Of a DNA stretch of 64,000 nt, positions 16,273 through 22,764 are shown piece by piece. This stretch comes from Flavobacterium zepuense (lineage in GTDB: Bacteria; Bacteroidota; Bacteroidia; Flavobacteriales; Flavobacteriaceae). Position numbers and translations under genes: made by a program. The stretch covers positions 27,265 to 91,264 of the forward strand of contig NZ_VJVZ01000015.1 of NCBI RefSeq assembly GCF_007097145.1, written 5' to 3'. The notes under the pieces are model-generated. The model was not told the DNA's origin, did not search any database, and saw only the letters and a program-made list of their open reading frames with translations. How positions within the stretch are numbered: the first letter of the stretch is position 1; every line of letters starts with the position of its first letter.

Positions 16273-17235
16273 ATGAAAAAAATTATCCTGCTACTTGCCC
16301 TTACCGTTGCAGCGGTATCGTGCAAAAAGGAAAATGAGTTAGAAGAAAAAGTTGCCACCGTACCTGTGCCAAAGGTTGAGGTTGTGCGGTTTGATAAAAA
16401 GTTCTTTGGCGGCAAGCTGCAGGACCTGCCTGCTTTAAAACAGGAATTTCCGTACCTGTTCCCGGCCGGTAATGAAGATGCCGTATGGCTTAACAACATG
16501 AAAGACCCGTTTTTACGCAGGCTGTATGATGAGGTACTAAAAAAATACCCTACTGTAAGCACGCTCGAAGGCGAGTTGTCAACGCTTTTTCAGCATATTA
16601 AATATTACTTCCCACAAGAAACCACACCCAAGGTAGTAGCCTTAGTGTCAGACGATCTTGAGGTAAAAAGCATCTATGCCAACAACCTTGTGCTCATACC
16701 GCTTAGCCTGTATTTAGGTAAGGATAATAAAGTATATGAAGGCCTGCCCAAATACCAGATACAGGAATATGAGCAAAGCCAGATATTGCCGGATGTTGTT
16801 ACTTCTTTTGGTAGCAGCGTTATAGCGCCACCACAGGACAGGAACCTGTTATCGCTAATGATAGTGCATGGTAAAGATTTATACTTAAAAGACAGGCTGA
16901 TACCCGATGTGGCTGATGAGGTTAAAATAGGCTATACAAAAGAGCAGCTGGATTGGGTTATTGCCAATGAAGGTGAGATGTGGCGTTATTTTGTAGAAAA
17001 TAAATTGTTTTACGATAATGATGCCCGATTGCCGGGAAGGTTTATAAATCCTGCACCTTTCAGCAAATTTTACCTTGGTTTTGATGCCGATTCACCGGGT
17101 AGGACGGGCCAATGGCTGGGCTGGCAAATTGTTAGGGCTTATATGGAAAACAATAAAAACGTAACTTTGCAGGAACTTTTGGCGGCCGATGCCAAAACCA
17201 TATTTGATAATTCTAAATACAAACCCAAGAAGTAA
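16273..17235 (+). CDS. gldB: Gliding motility lipoprotein GldB
   Basis: The protein has 320 residues. The lipoprotein signal MKKIILLLALTVAAVSC places Cys17 at the mature N-terminus. The body matches GldB as I know it from gliding Flavobacteria, for example the region around RFDKKFFGGKLQDLP, the central PQDRNLLSLMIVHGKDLY, and the C-terminal FDADSPGRTGQWLGWQIV, which resembles metallopeptidase-like DUF2268 proteins. GldB is required for gliding in Flavobacterium johnsoniae; its biochemical role is not settled. Its stop overlaps the gldC start by one base (TAATG), so the two are translationally coupled. Confidence 0.93.
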   Translation: MKKIILLLALTVAAVSCKKENELEEKVATVPVPKVEVVRFDKKFFGGKLQDLPALKQEFPYLFPAGNEDAVWLNNMKDPFLRRLYDEVLKKYPTVSTLEGELSTLFQHIKYYFPQETTPKVVALVSDDLEVKSIYANNLVLIPLSLYLGKDNKVYEGLPKYQIQEYEQSQILPDVVTSFGSSVIAPPQDRNLLSLMIVHGKDLYLKDRLIPDVADEVKIGYTKEQLDWVIANEGEMWRYFVENKLFYDNDARLPGRFINPAPFSKFYLGFDADSPGRTGQWLGWQIVRAYMENNKNVTLQELLAADAKTIFDNSKYKPKK

Positions 17236-17579
17236 TGCCTGATAAAATAATAAAGTCGGAAATTAAAATTGTAGTTGAGCTGGATGAAAACCGTGTGCCT
17301 GAGAAACTTAGCTGGACAGCCCAGGATGGCGGTGTAGTAAACCAGGAAAGCAAAGCAATGATGCTTAGCGTGTGGGACAGCAAGCCACAGGAAAGCATGC
17401 GTATAGACCTGTGGACCAAGGATATGCCTGTAGATGAGATGAAAGTGTTCTTTCATCAAACATTGATGTCTATGTCAGACACCTTTGAGCGTGCTACCGG
17501 CGACAAAAAGATGAGCGAAAGCATGAAAGATTTTTGCGATTATTTTGCCGAAAAGCTTGAGATCAAAAAAGGAAAATAA
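17235..17579 (+). CDS. gldC: Gliding motility protein GldC
   Basis: The protein has 114 residues with no signal peptide or membrane segment, so it is probably cytoplasmic. The sequence (SEIKIVVELDENRVPEKLSW, then MDTFER-like MSDTFERATGDKKMSE) and its place directly behind gldB identify it as GldC, an accessory protein that improves gliding in Flavobacterium johnsoniae. Charged and partly helical; no catalytic motif is seen. Confidence 0.92.
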   Translation: MPDKIIKSEIKIVVELDENRVPEKLSWTAQDGGVVNQESKAMMLSVWDSKPQESMRIDLWTKDMPVDEMKVFFHQTLMSMSDTFERATGDKKMSESMKDFCDYFAEKLEIKKGK

Positions 17580-17598
17580 TCAGTACATACAGATTTAA

Positions 17599-18441
17599 TT
17601 AAGCGGCTTTAGCCGCTTTTTTGTTTTTTAGGTAAGCTGATGGTGTTATGCCAACTGCCTTTTTAAAGTGCTGATTAAAAGATGCTTTGGTTTTAAAACC
17701 ACACTCAAAAGCTACGGCCAGCAGGCTTATGGCGCGTGGTGCAGGGGCATCCAGTAGCTTTATTACTTCCTGCACTCTGTATTCGTTTATGTACTGGTAA
17801 AAGCTTTTTTGGGCAAAAACGTTCAGCGTTTTAGAGATATGGTGCCTATTGATACCTGCCGCAGCCGAAAGCCTTTCAAGTGTAAGGTCTTCATCCTTAT
17901 ACAGTTTCTTTGTAGTTAGGGTAGTTTCTAAAAGGCTTAAGATCTCGATATGCCTAGTGTTGTCCAGTTGCAGTTTGCGCGTAGCAATTTCTTTCTCGGC
18001 AGTAAATAGTGCTTCGTAGCTGCTTTTTGCCGATACGATGCCTACACATTTATAGCGTACAATAAGTACTGGTATAGCGCCTAATAATAGATTTAATGCG
18101 TTGTTAACGTATGAGTTATAAGTATTGTTGTCTGCAAGTAATAAAGCTATTTCGGCAAGGCCGATGAAGCTCACTATGATTTTTAGTGAGCGGATAAGTT
18201 TCTGCTCGTTTGGCGTACTTGCCATTGATGGCGATAAAAACGCAAAGATAATGTGCGACAGCACTATAGGTAAAAATACAATAGTGTTATACAGTTTTAA
18301 AATAGTTTCACTATGAGCAGTATAACTATAAATAGCAATGGTGGTGCAGGTATAAAGCGTTGCTACAACAATAAGCGGAATAAACAGGTACCACGGGCGG
18401 GCGGGTAACAACTTGAGGCCGTTCTTTTTACGCGCATACAT
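17599..18441 (-). CDS. AraC-type regulator, larger open part of an interrupted membrane-anchored gene
   Basis: This open frame codes for 280 residues. About three hydrophobic segments lie in the first 130 residues (for example WYLFIPLIVVATLY), then a linker and a C-terminal AraC helix-turn-helix pair (LTLERLSAAAGINRHHISKTL and ISLLAVAFECGFKTKASFNQHFKK). The family normally has more membrane segments ahead of this. The same frame continues upstream through LTYGPLLYMYARKK, a typical internal motif of these regulators, to an in-frame TAA at 18529-18531 and then to an ATG at 18666. The protein from 18441 would therefore lack its N-terminal membrane part. Confidence 0.75.
   Translation of the reverse strand: MYARKKNGLKLLPARPWYLFIPLIVVATLYTCTTIAIYSYTAHSETILKLYNTIVFLPIVLSHIIFAFLSPSMASTPNEQKLIRSLKIIVSFIGLAEIALLLADNNTYNSYVNNALNLLLGAIPVLIVRYKCVGIVSAKSSYEALFTAEKEIATRKLQLDNTRHIEILSLLETTLTTKKLYKDEDLTLERLSAAAGINRHHISKTLNVFAQKSFYQYINEYRVQEVIKLLDAPAPRAISLLAVAFECGFKTKASFNQHFKKAVGITPSAYLKNKKAAKAA
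17601..17623 (+). terminator. gldBC terminator overlapping the end of the opposite gene
   Basis: Stem AAGCGGC (17601-17607) / GCCGCTT (17612-17618) with a TTTA loop, followed by a T-run. It lies 21 bases after the gldC stop and inside the last codons of the convergent AraC-type gene, where it encodes KAAKAA. Confidence 0.75.
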
Positions 18442-18666
18442 ATAAAGTAACGGGCCATAAGTTAGTTGTGTATATGTGTCTGTATTATAGTTGGTTACAA
18501 TATTACTAAATGTGGTAAGAAAATATATTTAGGAAGTTAAATGTACACCTATGCAACACAGTAATGTGATTAGCAGGTAATCGGTCTTGTTTTTTTGTTT
18601 GCTGAAGAATAGGAGTGTTAATGAGCTGATTATCAGCAATATTTCGGCGGTAAGTAAGTATTTCAT
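18442..18666 (-). pseudogene. 5' part of the AraC-type regulator gene, cut by an in-frame TAA
   Basis: From the ATG at 18666 the minus strand encodes MKYLLTAEILLIISSLTLLFF, then SKQKNKTDYLLITLLCCIG, then VHLTS and a TAA (18529-18531). The same frame runs on without another stop through IYFLTTFSNIVTNYNTD and TYTQLTYGPLLY into the open frame at 18441. A hydrophobic start of this kind and the GPLLY segment are normal for membrane AraC-type regulators of about 350-370 residues; the joined gene would have 355 codons. This is a point nonsense mutation, a sequencing error or a readthrough site. Confidence 0.8.
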
Positions 18667-18689
18667 GGGGCATTATGGTATTAATGCAT

Positions 18690-18697
18690 CAAAAATA
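18690..18697 (-). promoter_or_regulatory. Candidate -7 element of the AraC-type gene
   Basis: The minus strand reads TATTTTTG (TAnnTTTG consensus) 24 bases ahead of the ATG at 18666. Its place supports 18666, and not 18441, as the original start of the regulator gene. Confidence 0.45.
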
Positions 18698-18811
18698 CTT
18701 TGAGGTTGGTTAACCTAAGGTTTAGAATGTGTTACTAAATTGATACGCATAGCTCGCTCTAAATCCGATTTATTTTTTGTAACTATTTGATAATTAAAAT
18801 TTTAATTAAAC

Positions 18812-18840
18812 AAAAAGGCGAAGCATCCGCTTCGCCTTTT
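18812..18840 (-). terminator. ysxC terminator
   Basis: Stem AAAGGCGAAGC / GCTTCGCCTTT around a 4-base ATCC loop (18825-18828), flanked by A and T runs. It lies 22 bases behind the ysxC stop and is read leftwards. Confidence 0.85.
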
Positions 18841-18862
18841 GTGTATATTGTGGAGGTATATT

Positions 18863-19483
18863 TTATACAAACCCCTGATTTTTAAAGATTCCCTGGTTTA
18901 CTTCATCAATATATTCAAGGAGGTTGTCGCGGCCGGTACCCTCTGTAGATGACGTTACAAAATGCTGCGGCATCTCTTCCCAGTTGTTGGCTAACAGCTG
19001 TTTACGGTAAGCAGCGATGTGCTGGTCTACCTTGCCACGGCTAATTTTATCGGCTTTAGTGAACACGATACAGAACGGAACTTCGGCCTCGCCAAGGTAG
19101 TTTATAAACTCCAGGTCTATCTTTTGTGCTTCTAAACGTATGTCTATCAGTACAAAAGCGCAAACAAGCTGCTCGCGGCGCTCAAAATAATCGGTAATGA
19201 ATTTCTGGAAGGTCTCCTTGGTAGACTTAGATACACGGGCATAACCATAGCCGGGTAAATCTACAAGGTACCAGTTTTCGTTGATCTTAAAGTGGTTAAT
19301 TAGCTGAGTCTTACCGGGTTTACCTGATGTTTTAGCCAGGCTCTTACGGTTTGTTATCATGTTTATAAGCGATGACTTGCCCACGTTACTTCTGCCAATA
19401 AAAGCATACTCCGGCAGTGGCTCATTAGGGCAATTAGCTACATCTGAGTTACTTATAACAAATTCGGCAGTGTTGATTTTCAT
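18863..19483 (-). CDS. ysxC: Ribosome biogenesis GTP-binding protein YsxC/YihA
   Basis: The protein has 206 residues. This essential cytosolic GTPase takes part in large-subunit assembly. G1 GRSNVGKS (30-37), the KPGKTQ switch region, G3 DLPG (75-78) and G4 TKAD (142-145) are present, as is the YGYARVSK segment typical of the EngB/YsxC group. The length matches the family. Confidence 0.95.
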   Translation of the reverse strand: MKINTAEFVISNSDVANCPNEPLPEYAFIGRSNVGKSSLINMITNRKSLAKTSGKPGKTQLINHFKINENWYLVDLPGYGYARVSKSTKETFQKFITDYFERREQLVCAFVLIDIRLEAQKIDLEFINYLGEAEVPFCIVFTKADKISRGKVDQHIAAYRKQLLANNWEEMPQHFVTSSTEGTGRDNLLEYIDEVNQGIFKNQGFV

Positions 19484-19515
19484 AGGGTTGTATTTTGCTA
19501 ACGCTTATTAAGGTG

Positions 19516-19523
19516 CAAAGATA
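19516..19523 (-). promoter_or_regulatory. Candidate -7 element of ysxC
   Basis: The minus strand reads TATCTTTG, a TAnnTTTG match, 33 bases ahead of the ysxC start. No TTG lies at the normal -33 position. Confidence 0.4.
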
Positions 19524-19597
19524 GGCATTTTAAATTTGGACGTAAAGGGTACTTCAATTCCCGCTACATTGCCCTTTTTTGCCCAATTTTAACAGTG

Positions 19598-19694
19598 ATA
19601 TTTCACTTTTGGATTTTGAGATGCCTTAAAATCACGTTTTTTTGCACCCCATTTTTGCGCTTTTTAGGCTAATATTTCACTTTTGGACTTTGAG
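19598..19694. repeat. Short direct repeat in the ysxC-hydrolase gap
   Basis: Two 23-base copies of ATATTTCACTTTTGGA followed by (T/C)TTTGAG lie at 19598-19620 and 19672-19694, one mismatch apart, with a 74-base period. The sequence ahead of each copy is also similar (TTTTTGC...). The rest of the gap from 19524 to 19864 has no gene that I can see. A related partial copy lies at 39841. Confidence 0.6.
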
Positions 19695-19864
19695 TTGAGC
19701 TTAAAGAAAATCAAAAGAATCCAAACCGTAAAATTTCATCGGCGAAAGCCAAAAAAAGAAACCATTACTTCCACAATTTACCACCGTTTAAAACAGGTGT
19801 ATTTTTGTGGAGCTAATGGTTTTATGTATGGGGTGTGAAACCTAATTGAAATTGCAAGTCAGGA

Positions 19865-20626
19865 CTAAAGGTTAACCTTTTTAAGCCACTCGTGCATCAG
19901 TCGGTTAAATTCGTCAGGATGTTCCATCATGGCAGCGTGGCCACACTTGTCTATCCAGTACAGGCTGGAGTTGGGTAGCAGCCTGTCAAACTCCTCGGCA
20001 ACATCAGGTGGGGTAACGGTATCGTTCTTTCCCCAAATAATGCCGGTGGGTACGTGCATTTTAGGTAAGTCCTTCGCCATGTTGTGCCTTATGGCGCTTT
20101 TTGCAATGGTTAGGGTCTTTATAAGCTTAATACGGTCGTTTGCCATGGCATAAACCTCTTCAATAATCTCATCGGTGGCAACCGCAGGATCGTAAAATAC
20201 CTCCTGGGCCTTTTTTTTAATGTAGTCCTTATCGCCTCGGCGCGGGTAGCTGTCGCCCATAGCGCTTTCATACAGGCCGCTGCTGCCGGTAATAACCAGC
20301 CCCAGCATTTTTTCGGGGTACATTTTGGTGTGGTATAACCCTATATGGCCGCCAAGGGAGTTGCCTAACAGTATAACCCTTTCAAAACCTTTATAGGTAA
20401 TAAAGTCCTTTACCCAGCGGGCAAAAGCCTTAACATTCGTTTTTAATATACTTTGGGTGTAAATGGGCAGCTCCGGAATCACTATTTTGTACCCATGCTC
20501 AGAAAAATATTTTGCAACACCATCAAAATTGCTCAAACCGCCCATAAGGCCGTGTAAAATAATTATTGGTGTTCCTTCGCCGGCCTCGTAATACTTGTAT
20601 TTGCCCTCTATTTGTGTGCTTTGCAT
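19865..20626 (-). CDS. Alpha/beta hydrolase
   Basis: The protein has 253 residues with no signal peptide. The alpha/beta hydrolase fold shows an oxyanion HG (LHGLMGG), nucleophile elbow GNSLGG (Ser90), acid Asp202 (WGKNDTVTPP) and His230 (CGHAAMMEHP), so the triad is complete. The family includes esterases, lipases and C-C hydrolases; the substrate cannot be inferred. It diverges from the dcw cluster. Confidence 0.9.
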   Translation of the reverse strand: MQSTQIEGKYKYYEAGEGTPIIILHGLMGGLSNFDGVAKYFSEHGYKIVIPELPIYTQSILKTNVKAFARWVKDFITYKGFERVILLGNSLGGHIGLYHTKMYPEKMLGLVITGSSGLYESAMGDSYPRRGDKDYIKKKAQEVFYDPAVATDEIIEEVYAMANDRIKLIKTLTIAKSAIRHNMAKDLPKMHVPTGIIWGKNDTVTPPDVAEEFDRLLPNSSLYWIDKCGHAAMMEHPDEFNRLMHEWLKKVNL

Positions 20627-20653
20627 CTTGATTGGTAAACGTTCAAATCAGCA

Positions 20654-20661
20654 CAAATATA
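20654..20661 (-). promoter_or_regulatory. Candidate -7 element of the hydrolase gene
   Basis: The minus strand reads TATATTTG, a TAnnTTTG match, 28 bases ahead of the hydrolase start. Confidence 0.4.
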
Positions 20662-20770
20662 TAATAATATCAATAATAATAAGGATATCCCCACATAATT
20701 TGGCTTAAATTTTACTTTTATATGCCTGCATAACATTAGCATAATACGGCAGCCCGCTGTGGTGCTGTCT

Positions 20771-20789
20771 CCCACCACATTTTACCACC
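20771..20789 (-). promoter_or_regulatory. Distal GTGG-rich element, inverted relative to the mraZ boxes
   Basis: The minus strand reads GGTGGTAAAATGTGGTGGG. It shares GGTGGTAAAA with the block at 20985-21016 ahead of mraZ but in opposite orientation, about 210 bases away. It may be a second MraZ binding site. The rest of the stretch from 20662 to 20984 holds no gene. Confidence 0.35.
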
Positions 20790-20984
20790 GCGAGTGTCAA
20801 AATTTCGTTAAAGTATCCATCAGTAAAATATTCGTCCTTTTGCATTTTTGATGTTAACTTCTCTTAAACTTTTATAAAACCCTTACTAAATCATAGCCAA
20901 CGCAAAAAATCTTTCAAAGTGCTATGCCGCAGTATATTCACAAATGCGGTTTTAAAGCATCAAAAAATAACAAAACTTATGAAC

Positions 20985-21016
20985 AAAGTGGGAGGTGGTG
21001 GTAAAAAATGGTAAAA
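20985..21016 (+). promoter_or_regulatory. Probable MraZ binding boxes
   Basis: AAAGTGGGAGGTGGTGGTAA, then AAAATGGTAAAA, forms a run of GTGG/TGG units. MraZ from other bacteria autoregulates the dcw cluster by binding repeated TGGG- or GTGG-type boxes just upstream of mraZ. The run covers the place where the -33 element of the next promoter should be, which fits repression. Confidence 0.55.
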
Positions 21017-21022
21017 TATATA

Positions 21023-21030
21023 TATATTTG
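21023..21030 (+). promoter_or_regulatory. -7 element of the dcw cluster promoter
   Basis: TATATTTG matches TAnnTTTG and lies 27 bases ahead of the TTG start of mraZ, directly behind the GTGG boxes. No TTG is present at -33. Confidence 0.5.
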
Positions 21031-21057
21031 CTATAAAATCATCTTAAACCTAACTGC

Positions 21058-21528
21058 TTGAATACCATCATAGGCACATACGAATGTAAGGCAGATTCTA
21101 AGGGAAGGCTCATGTTGCCTGCTCCTTTGAAGAAGCAATTGCATGAAGGCCTGGAAGAAGGATTTGTACTAAAGCGTTCGGTTTTTCAGCCATGTTTAGA
21201 GCTGTACCCAATGGCAGAGTGGAACAAGATGATGCAAAAGATAAACAAGCTAAACCGCTTTGTAAAAAAGAACAACGATTTTATAAGGAGGTTTACGGCC
21301 GGTGTTAAGGTGGTAGAGATGGATAGCGCCGGAAGGCTGCTGATACCAAAAGACCTGGTGGTGTTTGCGGATATTAAAAATGACATAGTGCTTTCTTCGG
21401 CTGTAAATATCGTGGAGATTTGGGATAAAGACAAGTACGAAACGTCTATTGATGAGTCGGCGGATGATTTTGCAGACCTGGCAGAAGAAGTAATGGGTAA
21501 TTTAAACGACGAAGATGGAATATCATAA
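21058..21528 (+). CDS. mraZ: Transcriptional regulator MraZ (TTG start)
   Basis: The protein has 156 residues with two SpoVT/AbrB-type halves: YECKADSKGRLMLPAPLKKQ and VKVVEMDSAGRLLIPKDLVV. MraZ binds DNA upstream of its own gene and controls the dcw cluster. The TTG at 21058 is the only start that keeps the whole first half (NTIIGTYECKADSKG). Its end overlaps rsmH by 14 bases. Confidence 0.93.
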   Translation: MNTIIGTYECKADSKGRLMLPAPLKKQLHEGLEEGFVLKRSVFQPCLELYPMAEWNKMMQKINKLNRFVKKNNDFIRRFTAGVKVVEMDSAGRLLIPKDLVVFADIKNDIVLSSAVNIVEIWDKDKYETSIDESADDFADLAEEVMGNLNDEDGIS

Positions 21529-22411
21529 CCCGGTATTGTTAAAGGAAACGGTAGACGGGCTTAATATAAAGCCCGATGGTGTGTATGTAGATGTAACCTT
21601 TGGCGGCGGGGGGCATAGCAGGGAGATAATGAGCAGGCTGGGCCCTAACGGAAAGCTGTTTGCTTTTGACCAGGATGAGGATGCCCAGGCTAATGTAATA
21701 GACGATCCGAGATTTACGCTAATACCAGAGAACTTCAGGTTTATCAAAAGATACCTGAGGTTTTATAATATAAAGGAGGTAGATGGCATACTGGCCGACC
21801 TTGGGGTATCATCCCACCAGTTTGATGTGGCAGAGCGCGGGTTTAGTACCCGTTTTGATGCAATGCTGGATATGAGGATGAGCAAAAAGAACGACCTGGA
21901 TGCTTTTAAGGTGGTTAATGATTATGAGGAGGCTGATTTAAGCCGCATGTTCTTTGATTATGGCGATTTGCGAAACTCTAAAGCATTAGCTTCAAGAATT
22001 GCAGAGTCGCGCAAAGAAAAGCCCATTACCAATACGGGAGAACTTAAGCAGGTGCTGGCGCGTTTTTTACCGGCACACAAAAGCAACAAGATACTGGCAC
22101 AGATATACCAGGCCATCCGTATAGAGGTTAACCACGAAATGGATGTGCTTAAAGAATTCTTAGAGCAGTCTTTAGAGTTGCTTAAACCGGGCGGGAGGCT
22201 AAGTGTTATAGCCTACCATTCGCTGGAAGACAGGCTGGTTAAGCGCTACGTGCGTAACGGTATGTTTGAGGGGGAGCCGGAGCGCGATATGTTTGGCAAT
22301 TTTGAGGTTCCGTTTAAGATCATCGAAAAGCTTATTGTTCCAACAGAGGAAGAAATAAAAATAAACAACAGGGCCCGCAGCGCAAGGCTAAGAGTGGCAG
22401 AAAAGAAATAA
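21515..22411 (+). CDS. rsmH: 16S rRNA (cytosine-1402-N4)-methyltransferase
   Basis: The protein has 298 residues, the usual length. RsmH (MraW) methylates N4 of C1402 in 16S rRNA with S-adenosylmethionine. Seen motifs are HNPVLLKETV, the SAM loop DVTFGGGGHSREI, DLGVSSHQFD.AERGFS and the C-terminal YHSLEDRLVK. Normal second gene of the dcw cluster, translationally coupled to mraZ by overlap. Confidence 0.96.
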   Translation: MEYHNPVLLKETVDGLNIKPDGVYVDVTFGGGGHSREIMSRLGPNGKLFAFDQDEDAQANVIDDPRFTLIPENFRFIKRYLRFYNIKEVDGILADLGVSSHQFDVAERGFSTRFDAMLDMRMSKKNDLDAFKVVNDYEEADLSRMFFDYGDLRNSKALASRIAESRKEKPITNTGELKQVLARFLPAHKSNKILAQIYQAIRIEVNHEMDVLKEFLEQSLELLKPGGRLSVIAYHSLEDRLVKRYVRNGMFEGEPERDMFGNFEVPFKIIEKLIVPTEEEIKINNRARSARLRVAEKK

Positions 22412-22416
22412 AGGCA

Positions 22417-22764
22417 ATGAAGGATAGTGTATACGGATTATTAAAGGCAAAGTATCTTGTAGACCAGGGGTCTATGAGAAACTGGCGCTTTATAGTATTC
22501 CTTATACTGGTAGCCATACTAATGATTGCCAACTCGCACAATTACGAGCAAAAAATTTACAGGATAAGCGCCCTGGAGAGCGAAGTTAAAGAGCTTAGGG
22601 CAGAGTTTGTAGACCGCCGCAGCGAACTGATGGAACTAAAGATGGAAAGTACGGTATCGGCCAAGATGGAAGAGAGGGAAATTTTCCCATCGGCAGTACC
22701 GCCAAAGAAAATAGAGGTAGTAAAAGCAAAGGATAAAAATTTCTGGCAAAAGCTATGGGAGTAG
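22417..22764 (+). CDS. ftsL: FtsL-like cell division protein
   Basis: The protein has 115 residues: a short cytoplasmic part, one membrane segment (FIVFLILVAILMIANSH) and a coiled-coil region (ISALESEVKELRAEF). This is the FtsL layout; FtsL joins FtsQ and FtsB in the divisome and helps activate FtsWI. Sequence similarity to model FtsL is low, so the call rests on topology and on the place between rsmH and ftsI. Its end overlaps ftsI by 10 bases. Confidence 0.85.
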   Translation: MKDSVYGLLKAKYLVDQGSMRNWRFIVFLILVAILMIANSHNYEQKIYRISALESEVKELRAEFVDRRSELMELKMESTVSAKMEEREIFPSAVPPKKIEVVKAKDKNFWQKLWE

